A stretch of DNA of 64,000 nt from Symsagittifera roscoffensis (taxonomy: Eukaryota > Xenacoelomorpha > Acoela > Convolutidae): contig NC_087066.1 of assembly GCF_963678635.1 (NCBI RefSeq), forward strand, positions 6,415,954 through 6,479,953, written 5' to 3'. The notes below the pieces were generated by a model. That model ran no database searches. It worked only from the letters and a program-made list of their open reading frames with translations, and was not told the DNA's origin. Below, one piece after another: positions 22,301 through 36,300 of the stretch. The translations under genes and the position numbers were made by a program. Every line of letters starts with the position of its first letter. The stretch's first letter is position 1.

Positions 22301-23180
22301 AATAAAGGTACAAAAATGTACCAAATTCATGCTAGTACAAAATTTGTCAGCGCTTGTGCTAAATTGAAAATAGGGAAGATCGTCAAAACACTCGAAGCAA
22401 CTGAAAGTTGCGTACAACAAAAAGTTACAAGATGTGGCAACTTAGCCGACAAAACTCTGCCTAAACCGAGAATTTTCACGTTTGAAAAAAAGTCATTTTC
22501 AGACTCAATCCTAGGACAATTGCCCTCACATGCATATTTCATAGCTCCAGTCTAAATATGCCGGAGACAACAGAAAACTGATTTCGTTATGTACCAAGAT
22601 AAAATCTGATTCCAAAAAATCCGTTGCACAAATTTTTGAACCAAAAAGTTCTATTTTCTGACTTGATAACGCCTGCTAATTGCAAGCGTAATATTATCTT
22701 ACATATTAAAATAAAACCAGAATGCGCTATGGACGCAATGTTTGACTGAACTCAATGTTTTCATTTTGTCGAGCGGATTGCTTACAAAAATTTTATGGGA
22801 TCAACGTTTAAGAGTATTCAAGAATATTCCAGATTTTGAAGTTCGTCACTTAACAGCTCTTTTGAACAACTCGCAAAGCAGCCTAGCTATTTAAAAAACT
22901 TGAAGTATTTCAAAGTTTCATCCTTTCCATAGCTTGCTTGAGTAATTTTATCAATCGCAATCCAAGCTATCAAAAGAAATTTGAAATGAGCCACTTGAAC
23001 AGTTTTAAATTTTTGCGAAGCAATCAAACTTATGAAAAGAACTTCGAAAATTTTGATATGTCATCGCTTTACTATATCGCTGGAACAATTTTCACTTTTT
23101 CCAAACTTTTTTAAGCTATGAAGACCACTATGAAAGTTTTCGTTGCTTTAATTGCCTCCTTAGGAAAAATTTTTAGGGAG
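15861..23180. repeat. copy A of an ~8.2-kb tandem duplication
   Basis: It begins at AACAAATTGAAGAGTTGG inside the polymerase relic and is alignable with copy B (starting 24085) at high identity to ~23150. Copy A has two segments missing from B: 17293-17840 and ~20895-21335. It is otherwise AT-rich and non-coding. It includes the polymerase 3' end (to 16366), a T/A-run-rich stretch, and a paired open segment at 19247-19510. No RNA gene is seen. Confidence 0.9.
17293..17840. repeat. ~550-bp segment present only in copy A
   Basis: Copy A reads continuously through this segment while copy B joins the flanks (CAAATCTCCCA next to ATATTTTACGG near 25705). It is either an insertion in A or a deletion in B. 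I see no obvious terminal inverted repeats or target-site duplication. Confidence 0.7.
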
Positions 23181-24084
23181 CCGTGTCGCTCTATGAAGTA
23201 GACAAAAACTTTCAAATTTCATCGCTTAATTGACTTCTAAGAAAAACTTTTCGCCATCCAATTAAATCGGTTTCCGAATTGGTCCATAAAATACCTTGAG
23301 TTAATTTCAAAGTCTCGCATATTAAAAAGCTTGCTGAGGAAAAGTTTTTAGAAGAACGTGTTGGTCCAAGAATTAACTTGAAATATTTTGAAATTTCGTC
23401 GGAATGACTTCATAAGAAACACCTAAATTTTTCGTCATACAATTGGCTTCGTCTGAAAGTTTCATAGCTTGAATAGCTTTCTAAGAAAACCTTGTTTTCT
23501 GGGGACTGATTCGCTCTATGAAATAAGTTGAAAGTTTTATAAATTTTTTCTTCATTAGCTTTCATAAAAAACTTGAAAATTTTGCGAACGAGTTCACTCT
23601 ATGAATTAACTTGAATTTAATCAAAGTTTAATCGCTTGAGTAGCTTACTAAGAAAAACTTTTCGTTAACTAATCCGCTCTTTAAAACAATCTTAAAATTT
23701 TCAAAGTTTCCTTGCTCGAATAGTTTGCCTAAAAAATTCAAAGTTTTCGCAAAACGACTTGGTCTGAAAGTCACCTTGTTTGAAAAGCTTCAAAAATTTG
23801 TCGCTTAAATGGCTTGTATTAAAAAACGTAAGCTTTTTGCCATCAAGTTTGCTTCGTTTGAAAGTTTCATAGCTCTAATAGCTTGTTTAGAAAAACTTAT
23901 GCGGACTGATTCGCTCTATGAAATAAGTTGAAATTTTTTAAAGTTTTTGCTCAACAGCATGCATCAAAAATTTGAACACTTTGCGAATGAGTTCGCTTTA
24001 TGAATATGTTTGAATTTATTCAAAATTTCTTCGCTTGAATAGCTTATTGAGAAAGTTTTTTTTGCAAACTGATTCGCTCTATGA
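22780..24084. repeat. degenerate satellite, ~80-90 bp period
   Basis: Recurring blocks of the form GCTTGAATAGCTT, TAAGAAAAACTTTT and GATTCGCTCTATGAAAT are spaced about 80-90 bp apart (GCTCTATGAA near 23185, 23510, 23915, 24075; related words between). Units are strongly diverged. The satellite separates the two 8.2-kb copies and continues into the assembly gap at the end of copy B. Confidence 0.7.
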
Positions 24085-24596
24085 AACAAATTGAAGAGTT
24101 GGAGAGGGATACTTTTTTTACTAAGCGTTTGCTGAAGAAAGTTTATACTCTGTATCCAACCAATTAGGAGAAATATGTGAAAAAAAAGTGAGTGAAAAGG
24201 ACAAAAGAGGCTCTTCTATGGCCGATGGAAAGTCTATTTTCTTCCCTCACACGTGTTTCAGTACCCATAAAAAGCATGATAAATGGGAGCTGCGAATTTT
24301 GAAAGAGAGTTTTAGTTGTACAGAAATGGTATGTTTAGGTAGCAAAACATAAAGCTGCTATGAGAACAAGTCAGATACATTCAAATTAAGTATTAGAGGA
24401 TCGAATAAACGAGTTCTAGAAGATTCTGTAGACGTACCCATGTCAAAGTACAAAAGAGTACTCGATAAAGCAATCAGACTGACATCTACAAATAGAGGAT
24501 TAAGAAACGTAGACGATATGGTGGCAACATTTGAGCAAACAAGGAAAGGACGTAGTTACTTTTAACCAAAGAGACATTTTCAAGATGATGCAATAA
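24085..24596 (+). pseudogene. second copy of the DNA polymerase B 3' end
   Basis: This duplicates the C-terminal ~170 codons of the decayed Maverick-type polymerase, including the SKYKRVLDKAIRLTSTNRG segment, and ends in the same TAA (24594-24596). It carries its own substitutions and small indels, so the duplication happened some time ago and the copy has drifted. Confidence 0.75.
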
Positions 24597-25357
24597 ATAC
24601 AAAACCATTAAACTGACAAAAACTGATGCAGTGCAAAAAACTTGTAATAAGTGAAAACAATTACTAAACTTCTGTACAATGCAGTTTTTTCTTGGTTTTT
24701 TGTTTTTCATTATAAAATGATTTATAAACTTTCTTTGTACCTAATTTTTTACTCAAGTTTTATCAGACTTTAGCTGGGTCAAGCATATGAATCTCATATG
24801 AAACAATTCATAGTTTAAACTAAATCGAATATTATCGTGTTTTTGAAATTTTTTAGAAAAAACTATTTTGATAAAAAACCTCAATTTTTGATAAAAACTG
24901 TTATCATTGACTTACCATGAGCCAAACAACATAATATAAAACCTGCAATACACAACCTACAAGTAATAAACCAATGAAATTCTCCGTTAAGAAATGGAGC
25001 CCCAAGACTTTTGCGAAAAAAACTAGAGAAAAAAAACATTTTTCTTGCCATTCTCTTAGCATTAGAGTGAAGCCTTACCAATCCTTCTCCCCATCTGAAT
25101 ACCTTGTAGACTCTAAATATATGTTAATACTTAGCATGGCTGACCAAAAAGTTATAATGTATTTTAATACATATGTTGAGTCAGGCACCCCCTCCCCCAA
25201 TCTCCCTCACTCATCTATTACTGTTGATATAGACTGATTGAGAATTGCATTATAAATAAAGCTTGCTTTTTCGATTTATGTTTAAATGTAAAAAAATTCC
25301 CTTAAAGGTAAGGCTCGGAATCGGACCTGGTTGGTTGACCTTGCAAGTGCTGAAAAA

Positions 25358-25545
25358 TCTATGATAACTAAAGCTTGATTCTGATTGGTTGATATCAAGA
25401 ATTTTGAAAAATCCAAGATAAGTAAAGCTCAAACCTGGTTGGTTGATATCCAATCTTTTGAAAACTCCAATATAACAAAAGCTTGATTCTGATTGGCTTA
25501 CATCAAAACTTAAGACTATTCTGATTGGTTAGTTTTTATTTCTGC
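25358..25545. repeat. short tandem repeat, ~65-70 bp unit with GATTGGTTGATATC core
   Basis: About three diverged units carry (T)CTGATTGGTTGATATCAA or CCTGGTTGGTTGATATCC followed by TTTTGAAAAMTCCAA. Copy A has only a single GACCTGGTTGGTTGAC at 17099-17114, so this array expanded in B or collapsed in A. Confidence 0.75.
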
Positions 25546-28302
25546 TACACCAAATAGGACGAATTCTATTCTGTTTTTTTTTCACCTTTACCAGCAAATG
25601 GTTTAAAAAATTGCATAACTGTTTTTGATAACTTTTTTCCTGTTTGACTCTATTCAAAAGAAAGTTAAGTCGCTTACTAAAAAATTTTGAGACTCTTCAA
25701 ATCTCCCAAAAACTTATATTTTACGGTAATTAGTAATTTTGTAGCAAGCTTACAGGGATCCTGTTTTGTTAAATTTCAGTAATACTACATAATATGAGTT
25801 AATAATGAGATACGTATTAGAGTAAAATTGTAAAAAAAATTACTGGTCAGATATAAAAGAAACGACCAATTGAATCGGTTTGTCTATAAATCTTTTCATA
25901 AAGTTCGCAGCTCATTGTCTTGGCATGAATTTACGGGTAAGCGCGTTTTCAAGCAGATAAATGGTCGCTTATGTATCGAAATTAAAAAATTTTTTTTACT
26001 GTTTTTGATAACAAACATGGAAAAAATGACATTTCTGATAGACCATAGACGTTTAAAAAATATTATACATTAGTGTGCACTAAAAATTCACTTCAAAATT
26101 AAATGTTGAGAGCGAAACAAGCACATACATTTATCTGTTTCCGATTTTTTCGGCCAGTTCTTCGCAAATGAAACTTTTGATGTCCCATTTGCATTGCTTT
26201 ATTAAAAATCTTTAAAGAGATACAGTTTTTCCAGTAAATACTTGCAAAATATGGAATCAATCCGAGAATGATAGATCAAGCCGAAAAAATCAAGCCGAAC
26301 TACGGTTTAGCGCGTTTCAAAAATTGTAATGAGTTAACAGTTTAAAGGGTTGAAGTTTTTTGTCAAAAAAAGGAATTAAAATCTTTAGGAGTTTTGAGAT
26401 AATTTTGCTTCAATTTAGATTATAAGTTATAGATAAAGATAAAAAATTTAAAAAACCCATCAAGTATGAGTAATTATGGTTAGTTTTCATTTGACGAATG
26501 AAGTAAAATTATATATAAATTTGGATGTTTTAGGGTTTTCCTCGAAGTAACACAACTCTGAGACAAAAATGTTTGATTACTTGATACAATTTTTCACTCA
26601 ATTATCTATGCTTTTTGTTGAGATCGATCAAAAATAGTTCGTTTGTTAACCAATAAAAGAAGCAAAAATTATAAACTTCCTTTCAAAATCCACCTTTATA
26701 TATAATTTTGTTTCAAAAATACCTAAAACTTTTTTGTTGTGAAAAAATTCTTGTGAAAGCATTAAAAGTTTTTCTGGAGATTTTTATATATAAATAACTA
26801 TTCAAATAGACAAAATTTGAAACTACTATTTTTACTCTGGTGATATTCAGTTTTATTTCAGTTTGAAAACTAGTAGGAACTGTAGAAATTTTGTTTAAAG
26901 AATGTTGCTATAATTTCAAAGAAATTGTTCAATTGATACAGTTCATAGCGGGATTTGGTTTTCTGAAATTTTTTAATTTTTTTTTCGGACGCTTCCTATA
27001 GCTCATAATTTAAGAACTAGGTTTCTTTGCTTTTATCTACTTGGGCTTCAGTGAACAGAACTACAAAAAACTACAAGAAAAATAAAACTACTATAGAAAA
27101 AAACAACAAAACTTTTCAGATGAAAGCCAACGTATTTGTTCTTATTTCATTTACAAATATTTTTGTAACAGTACAGGTATATTTTCTCATTTCTATCATC
27201 AGCTTAAGTATTTCAATTTCAAAGCTTCAAATTTTTCCAATTCTCTGTCATTTGAACATTTTTGAAATACTTCTGACAAACATTCAGAATAAAACAGTTT
27301 CTAACACTATTATGCCAGAAAACAGATATTTAGTTATTACAAAAGGTATGTGCTCGCTAGAAAATCTTTCTGTAAAAACTGAAAAGAATATTGATTTCTG
27401 CTAAAGGTAAGCGTATTCAAAAGTAATTTTTAAAGGGTTGCACTTCTAATGTTACCTCTGCAATCAAATTGTTCGTTCCAATGATACTAATTTTTGTTTC
27501 AATTCCCCGGTACTGCCTTTATGTTTCACGCAAAGTGAGTTCAAAAGCGAAAACCTACATAAAACAAAAAGCAGAAACAAACTTAAATTATCGTGAATTT
27601 TCCGTAGACACTTTTTTGTGTTGTAGAAGCAAAAAGAGAGATAGTGATCAGTTAAGAAGAAGTTTTGGTTTCATTTTATTCACACTCTAATATACTTTCA
27701 AGCATTATTAAGTTTTTTTAAAATTGGCAAGATTTTTCATCAGTAATTATGACCTAAAAAAAATTACATAAAAACTTCTCAGAAATTGTAGTTTTTTTTT
27801 TAAATTGTGTTGATCATTGGCAAAAAACCGAGGATGAGTATTACTAAGATTGATCATTTGAAGTGAATTCTTAAACAAAAAGGATAATTACCGGAACAAA
27901 AAAGTCTACTTTTGCTTTCATATAAAGTTGTAAAATGGAAAAAGTGGATGGACGCTGAGTCTAACATGAAACACTTAACTTCAACTGTTCAAAAATTATG
28001 GTAATTTTCATATTTTTTCCGGAGTTTGGAAGTGTAAGCATAGCTTCAGCTGATCTGAGTTTTGTTTCTGGTTTTCATAACACTTTATACCACGCGTCTT
28101 ATCTTAAATTAGATCAACTTTCATAGTATTTATTTTTTTGAAAAAAAAAATGGAGAAAAAGCTCATTTTTTAATAAAAATTCTCTGCCATTGTCTTAACA
28201 GGAAACCAATTACTTATTATTTTTGGTTTTCACGATTACCACGATATAGTAGTGGTGAATGACGAATAGATCGAGAACAACCTAGAAATAGTGTGCCGAA
28301 AA

Positions 28303-28590
28303 TTTGAGATTTCTGAAAACTTTTTCCAAAAATTTGAGATTTGTTTCCCTATCTCATTACATAGGACTTTCAATATTCCCGTTTAGATTCTTAAACCATG
28401 CCTTGTTGGCAAAATTGGTCGTCCAAAATTTTTTGAACACCGAAAAATTTTTCGAAACTTACTATTTTACCATCTGAAACTCTGAAACCTATAACATATA
28501 TTTTTACATGGGAAATCTATACCTACTTAATACAGGGTGCGGACCGGATATTCTGTTGCTTATCTTGTTTTATGGGTGTGTGCACCCCCT
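28303..28590. repeat. ~290-bp segment present only in copy B
   Basis: Copy A joins GTGCCGAAAATAGTG directly to GGCGATTTGTC at ~20440, whereas copy B has ~290 bp between the matching words. It includes a weak direct repeat (AAATTTGAGATTT twice, 28303-28340). No coding signal. Confidence 0.65.
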
Positions 28591-30896
28591 CGGGCGATTT
28601 GTTTTCAACATATACTACTCAGCATGTGCCTCTATGCCGCCATGTCCCCTTGTTTATCCCTGTCCACCGTATACACCCATCCTTCCAACAAAACAGAAAA
28701 AATAATAATACAAATCTGATTGAAACTGAAGATGAATTTGTTGACTAAAAACCTTTAAAATACTGCATTAAAATACAAAGCTGATAGACAAAAAAGATAC
28801 CAGCTAAGTACAAAAAACAATTACACCGAAAAAACATCAAAGCGATGTCAAACTGATTATAATTTTGCGAAATACTCGTTGAAAAAAAAATTGTCGACGT
28901 TCAAAATTGAAAAACGCAAATTCAACACAAAAGCGAAACTGAGCTTCCACCACTTGCGAAAAAAATACTCAAAACCGCTAAATCGAAAAAAAACCCATAA
29001 ATTTGGCTAAAAATTATCTTCATCTGTTTTTTGACTGAACTCTCGTTTAAAATATGAGAGGGTAATTTTTGAGCCAAATGGGGAAAATTTCATAAAAATG
29101 ACCAATCAATCAAAAAATCGCAATTTTGATGCCACATTTTTTTAAAATTAGAACCTGCTCGTAGCGACTGATATGGAAGAGATCAGCACTACCTGTTTAT
29201 GCCATCAAAATCCTCGTCTCAGATTTGGCTCGGTAGTCTCTGAGAGAAAAAAAGAACAAAAACCCTAAAAACTGAATCAAACATTGCCCATGTTTATTTT
29301 TTCGAAGGCCTTTGAATTTAGAGTAATGAAACAAACAAATTATATTATTTCGTGCCCATTTATTGCAATAATTGTCAAGAAACAAAAAAACTTCATCCAA
29401 AAATTAAAAACTTTGCCGAAAAAAAAGATGTCCTTATACCTGATTTAGTCGGGCAGGAATTTTGCTCTCATAACTAAGAAGTAAAAATGATTATGCAATA
29501 AAACATAAGTCAAATCGTTCAGTCAAAAAGAAAATTAAAAATCAAAATATAAAAAACTAGACTTGGGAAACCGTCAAGTTTAGTAAAAGACTAAAACCAA
29601 AAAATTAACGATTCATTACAAAAAAAGTCGTCGATAACCAACAGTACTAGACAATCTGAATTCAATTTAAACAAACAAAAGTTCAACCGACCGTAAGTAG
29701 GCCGAAAATCAAGAACCCAAAAAAAAGTTTTTCCGTGAAAAATACTTAAAAAAACCAATCGGAATCGGACTACACCTTTTTACTACCCAATCAAAAATAG
29801 TTATACTTAATTTTTCAAGAATCTGGGCATATTTACGCTTCCTACGAAATAGACCCTTCTGGAACGAAGTTTTTCACGGGTAAAAAGCATAGTACCCGCT
29901 TACATATACTCGCATATCGCAAGGGTCGAAACAATTAAGCGATCCGGAGAGGACCATAAACGTTACTTTTTTTTGAAACTATCCAAATTTTAGGTTAACA
30001 AGCCGATGAAGTTGATGCCAAAATCATTTTGTCCTAATGAAACTTTTAAGCAAATAAAAATACAAAAATGTATAGTACAAAGTTTGTCACCGCTTGTGCT
30101 AAATTGAAAATAGGGGAAGATAGTCAAAACACTCGAAGCAACTGAAAATTACGTACAACAAAAAATTCCAAGATGTGGCAACTAAGCCGACAAAACTTTG
30201 CAAAAACACCGAGATTTTTCACGTTTGAAAAAAAGTCATTTTCAGATTCAATCCCAGGACAATTGCCATCACAGGCATATTTCTTACCTCCAGTCTAAAT
30301 GTGCCGGAGACGACAGAAAACTGAATTCGTTATGTACCAAGATAAAATCTGGCTCAAAAAAATCTGTTGCACAAGTTTTTAAACCAAAAAATTCTATTTT
30401 CCGATTTGATATTGCCTGCTAATTGCAAGCGTAATCTTATCTTACATATTAAAAGAAAACCAGAATGCGCTATGGACGCAATGTTTGACTGAACTCAATG
30501 TTTTGATTTTGTCGAGCAGATTGCCTACGAAAATTTTATGGGATCAACGTTTAAGAGTTTTCAAGAATATTCTAGATTTTGAAATTCGTCACTTAACAGC
30601 TCTTTTGAACAACTCGCAAAGCAGCCTAGCTATTTAAAGAACTTGAAGTGTTTCAAAGTTTCATCACTTCCATAGCTTGCTTGATTAATTTTATCATTTG
30701 CAAACCAAGCTATCAAAAGAAATTTGAACTGAGCCACCTCAACAGTTTTAACTTTTCGCGAAGCAATCAAACTTATGAAAAGAACTTCGAAAATTTTGAT
30801 ATTTCATCGCTTCACTATATCGCTGGAACAATTTTCGGTTTTTCCGAACCTTTTTAAGCTATGAAGACCAGTATGAAAGTTTTGGTTGCTTTAATT

Positions 30897-31096
30897 NNNN
30901 NNNNNNNNNNNNNNNNNNNNNNNNNNNNNNNNNNNNNNNNNNNNNNNNNNNNNNNNNNNNNNNNNNNNNNNNNNNNNNNNNNNNNNNNNNNNNNNNNNNN
31001 NNNNNNNNNNNNNNNNNNNNNNNNNNNNNNNNNNNNNNNNNNNNNNNNNNNNNNNNNNNNNNNNNNNNNNNNNNNNNNNNNNNNNNNNNNNNNNNN
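30897..31096. other. assembly gap (200 N)
   Basis: Exactly 200 N, a conventional placeholder length. It falls where copy B should enter the degenerate satellite, so the assembler probably failed on tandem repeats; the true length is unknown. Confidence 0.98.
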
Positions 31097-32624
31097 AAAT
31101 CATGGGTCAGCCGCTTCGATATCTTTCAACTAACTTTTAATTTTCTCTCTCCAAAAGAAAGTGATGGTGAAAGTTACACTCCTAATTATTATCGTTTTAT
31201 GCCAAATTCACCTTCACGTGAACTTCTTGATTGTCCCATTTTGCATAAGAGGTACTAACCTGCACGATCCTAAACGAAACTACGATCGCCTTCTCCAACA
31301 GTAAAACCTTTCTCACAGAAGAATCAAGCTACATGATCATCCCATACAAATACATCCAACCTATTGAAATTCTTTTCTTAGAATTATATCATGGCACGAA
31401 ATCTGATCATAAGCTTGATAATTTGATTCACACTAATAAATAAGATTGTAAACTCTCCCTGAAGATCATCAAGGCACTTGAAATTTTTTTAGCGAATACT
31501 TAGCCACTATTTACTACGCACAAAACATGTAATTAGCATTTTGGCAAAATTTCAGTGCGATCACCTACCTTCGACAATCTTTTTCCCAATGAATTTTTTC
31601 CTGCCCCTGGTTCCACAATAATAAGAATTTTAAAATAAAACGAAATAGTTTCAACTATTTCAATACGTTTTTATAATGAGATAGATCACCAGTTTTCTGT
31701 TGGAACTCCTCAATGGCTTCTGAAAGTAATATAATATCGATTAAAAAATAGAAATTAACAAAATAGATCATTTTAATAAGTGCTATCTAATCGCAGCAGG
31801 TTCTAAATGTTAAATAAATTTTACGAATCACAGAAAATTTTTATTTTTAATGCAGTTAAATCTTCATACAGTGCAATAATTTAATGAATGAGTAAAAAAA
31901 GGACAGATGAAACTAAATTTTTAATGTGCACACTTTTTATTTTTTTTTCTCCAAACCGCCCTTTGAGTTCGCCCACTTCAACCCAAACTGCTTAAAATTC
32001 GTGATAGATTTGCTTGACATTTAGAGTGACTAAATGAATTTCAAGATTCATAAACTAACTAATTGAAATTCCAAACAGCTTTCACACGTTTAAAAACTTC
32101 CTTTAGCCCGATTAGAATAGAAAATAAGGATTGAATACTCATCGCAGCTTTCTAAAATCTCTGCACTACCAACATGGAACTTTATCAAAGTAATCTTGAG
32201 TTAACATAGTCAACAATATCTACTAACAAGAAAGTTCCACTATACTCAGAACAGAACCAACAGTGTAAAATATTTCAAAACACAAACCATTTTTTTATTG
32301 AGACTACATGAAATTTTTTAAAACCGTAAGTCAAAACTATGTTTAAGAAAAAGACACAACCACAAAAAGAGCTGATAAAAACGACACAAAGAAAGGACTA
32401 AGTGTTCAACAAGAAAAGACTTTTTTCAAATTGACACTCACAAGTATACTCCAACTGGTCTAATCAAACAGCCGTTTGAAGGGCATCTTGAGCATGTGCT
32501 TAGGACCCCCAGCTCATTTATTTTTTCCTAAGGTTGGTTCCAGGGTGAGCAATTTTTTGAAATAACTTATTTAAGTTTAAAAAAATTTGCGAAAGTAGCT
32601 AATAAGATCATAACCAAAACTGAA
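31097..32624. other. AT-rich non-coding DNA
   Basis: This is single-copy-looking sequence after the gap. I see no supported ORF, tRNA or repeat. Confidence 0.5.
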
Positions 32625-33107
32625 TCACTTAAGTGCAGATAGATAAAATGTAACAATTTCACCACGCAAAAAAACGAGCAGCAAAAAGAGATGAAAACTC
32701 GTGGACGGTAAATCTATTGCTTTTGCTTGGTGCAGTCTTAAACCTCGCAGGTTATAACGTATGGGTCGACATCGCAGCAAAGGTGTACATTGAAAACAAA
32801 CAATGGTCAGTTCGATGCCAAAATTTTGAACATACGTATCCTTGTCACTTGCCGCTTCACTCAAAGAAGCCAACCTTTTTATCTCGCCACTCGATCGATT
32901 ACGAAGACCAAGACGAAATCGACACTCTACAAAGCACAAATCCGCACTTCATTACAATTTTTCAGGATTCACAATAATCCCTCAACATCATCCCAAATAC
33001 TTCGCAAATACAATTTTTATAAAGAGTTTAGACACTAGATTCATCCAACACAAGAAAAACTTCGAATTTAAAAGTTTCCTAAACCCTGAATGGGTGGAAC
33101 CAGTTTA
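32625..33107 (+). other. possible coding remnant, strand uncertain
   Basis: Three overlapping frames on + (86, 82 and 88 codons) and one on - (104 codons, 32625-32939) are open over a GC-richer patch. The - frame has a plausible stretch, RLASLSEAASDKDTYVQNFG. Neither strand gives a recognised domain and there is no clear splice structure. It may be a decayed exon; all four frames could be chance. Confidence 0.2.
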
Positions 33108-33399
33108 AAACAAGCATTCATTTTATACTTTGATTTTTCTCACCGTAAAATAATAATAACAGAGATATAAGATATAATAGTAATATTAGGATTGGAGTTA
33201 GACTAAGAAGTTAAACAAGCCTATCCGTCCAAAAACAGATAGCGTAACGAACAGACGGCGTACACTTAGCCAAGATTTTGCTATGAGACGGCCAATCGGA
33301 CCTAAACTCAATTGGACAAAAACTTTCTGGACGTGATAATCTGTGCGGAAGAAAATCCCCAAAAAATGTTTCAAATAATCGCCCGTCTAAAAAATTGCA

Positions 33400-36300
33400 T
33401 TTCCTTGGAAATGAAATAATGTCAAAAGCTGTCTAAGAAAAATTCATTAAAGCAAAAAAAAATTGCAAAATTAAATCCATGCTTTACACAGTAAGACGAT
33501 AAAAAAACGGATAAAACAAATTGCATTTAAGAACACGGAAGCTGAACTTATGCAAACTAGACTGAAAACCATTAATTAGAAAAAACTGTACATTTTTCAA
33601 AGCTCTTACTTGATAACTTGATTAATGCCGGAAATGGATAACGGATAATCTATTTACTACCAAAATGAGGGTAATTTTACTTACTTGATTTTTAAAAGAA
33701 AAACTGAGCAATTCTGTAAGTTAACTTATTTGCCCATTCTGTGAAAAGTTATTTACCCGAAATAAAAGTACCTGATTGCAACACTCTTGCTAATCGCATA
33801 GGTAAAAGTGAAAAGGATGACAAGTGGGCTGATCCAATTACCAACACTGAATACTCCGAATGTCAGTGTTTTTGTTCTAGTTCTCAAAACCGCTTTTTCA
33901 ATGCTTATGGTTTTTTTGGTTAATTAAACGGCTTGTATCCGATTTCCCTTCGCCCTAAGAAAACCAGCATAATAAACAACTAATTACACACATTAATCCG
34001 AGCCATTAGATGTATCTGAGTTCTATAGCTATTTTGATTGAATTTTATTTTCTATTTCAACTTTTCTGAACTTTATGGGTGAAAATGATAGCTTACGATT
34101 ATACCTGCTCGTCATACGACTTGAGGATACAAATATTCCAGGAAACTGTAATAATCAAATTTCCAAGAATTCAAAATGCACATCTTAAATTTGTTCTTTC
34201 CGACCATTTAAAAATGGGGGGAAGAGGGGATTTTTATTTGGGTGTTTTTCACCGTAAATCATCATCGGAATTAGTTCGAAGGATATATCATAGTTCTTTC
34301 AACTGTGTTTTGATCATTATTTTAGAAAATTAGATATACAGTTCGAAATTTTTGGTTTTTAGAAAGTTTGAATTGAATAGTTTTTTGTCCAATATCGAGC
34401 GAGTGAAGGAATTAAGTATCTATGATTTTACGAAAATTCTTCAGTTTTTCTAGAAAAAGTTTGATTTTACTTTAGAAAAAATCTAGTAAAAAGTATAGTT
34501 AGATCTTTTTTAACAACAATAGGTTTTGGGGAATTAAAACATAAAAACGCAAGCCAATTTGAAAAATTACCGAACTTTTTTAAACTTCCTCATTTTTTTG
34601 AGAATTTTTTTCTAATGAAACAAATATTGTCAATTATTGCTAATCCGCTAACATATTACGCGCTTCCAAAGTTCTCTCGCACAAAGAACGACACAAACTT
34701 GCAGAAGAAAAATTAAAGATGAGGAAAAACTTTTGATAGTGTTTTAAGATTCTGGTTGAAACGTTCTGTGCTACTTGCACAGCAACCGACTATTCTTGTT
34801 TGTTGCTTAAATTAATCGATCATCAAAGAAAAAGAAATATTCTAACATAATATGTATACCACAGCAGTACACGAGGCAATGATTTCTCGAAGAAACTGTA
34901 GATGTCATATCACAAAAATTAAGTCACTTTTATACTAGCCGTTTTTTTTTGCTGGCACCAGCTCTTTCTAAAAGTTGATGAAAAAGCTGTCCAGAAACGT
35001 TGAAAATTAAATTTTAACAGAAAGCGAAAAAATCCAAAGTGGCTCAAAAATCATAAAAGAATTTTTCAAACAGGTTTCTGCCAAACTTGAACTATTGTCC
35101 TCAGAACTACGCAATATAGTTTGATTAAGACGCTAAAGCGTAAGCCGAAATCGTTTAATTGAGCAAACTCTCCAAAAAAATAACACTAATCAAAATCAGA
35201 CTGGGTAAAATGACTTACAGGTGACTTACAGCCAAAAATTTTCAAATCAAAGCAAAATATTCAAGCTTTACAAAAAGTCGACAAATAACAGTTCGTAAAA
35301 ACAGACTATACGTAAGCAATCGGAAAATGAAACTACGGAAACTAGGCCATCAACCACTAATCCGAAAATAAATCAACATTTTTCAAGAATTTTAGTGAAA
35401 AATTTAATAGTGCCGGAAGCTGATAACACTTTTTTTGCTTAAATGAAGGTGGCTTTCACTTAATATCTCAAGAAATTGAGCATATCTTTAAGTTTATATT
35501 TTTTATCATTCTAAGAGCCAAGATGTTTACGAGTAAAGAAGCTTGTACCCGATTGCAACAAAGGATTTCCTCATCGAAAGGGTAAAAACGAAAAGGATAA
35601 CAAGTCTGGCGATTCAATATCTTGCAATATGACCGTGTAGGTCTATTTTTTTGAAATTGAAGGGGTCACAGCTTCTGCATTAAAATTTTTGAAACGTTTT
35701 TCACAACTACAATTCTGATGTGAACATTATTTTAGAAAATCAGAAATATTGATTTGAAGTTTTTGATTTTTAGTCCAAATTTTTGAGTTTTTTGAAATTT
35801 TTTTTAGATTTTTGTTGATAAGTATACTTTTGGGTAACTAAAAGACAAGTATGTAAACTATTTTAAAAAACTATATAGATTTTTAATTTTTTTGGAAAGT
35901 TTTTTAATTCTTTTTGTATAATGAAGACAACTGTTGTCAATTATTGCTAGTCTTAACCTACTACGCATTTTCAAATTTCTTCCGTCAAAAAACGACTCTT
36001 TTATACAAAAAAAACTTAAAGAAGAAAAGAACTTTGTTTGGTAGTGTTTTAGTGTTTTAGGAATATGGTTGAAACATTCTGCCTAGCTTGCTCAGCAACC
36101 AACTATACTCGTTTATTGTTCAAATAAATCGATCCTAACAGAAAAAGAAATAAGCTAACATAGTTTGTATGCAACAGCAGTACACGGGCAATGATTTCCC
36201 ACAACAAACTGTAGATATCAAAGCACATTACTATCTAATTAAGTCTCTTTTATACTCACGTTTTCAAACTAAAAAAGTATCAAATATCCCTTGATCGAGT

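Larger units (their letters stand above)
24085..30896. repeat. copy B of the ~8.2-kb tandem duplication, cut by assembly gap
   Basis: It starts at AACAAATTGAAGAGTTGG (offset 8224 from copy A) and runs to the N gap. Relative to A it has an extra ~190 bp of tandem repeat (25358-25545) and an extra ~290 bp (28303-28590), and lacks the two A-only segments. Content is non-coding apart from the decayed polymerase end. Confidence 0.9.

Noticed and set aside
22316-22555. 79-codon frame (MYQIHASTKF...) as a gene
   Set aside because: The corresponding stretch in copy B (around 30070-30300) is broken by indels, and no signal supports expression.
28508-28719. two overlapping ~60-codon frames with Pro/Cys-rich ends
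   Set aside because: The homologous stretch in copy A (20440-20560) does not keep the frame, and the region is partly a copy-B-only segment.
30861-31133. open frame across the gap
   Set aside because: It consists almost only of N.
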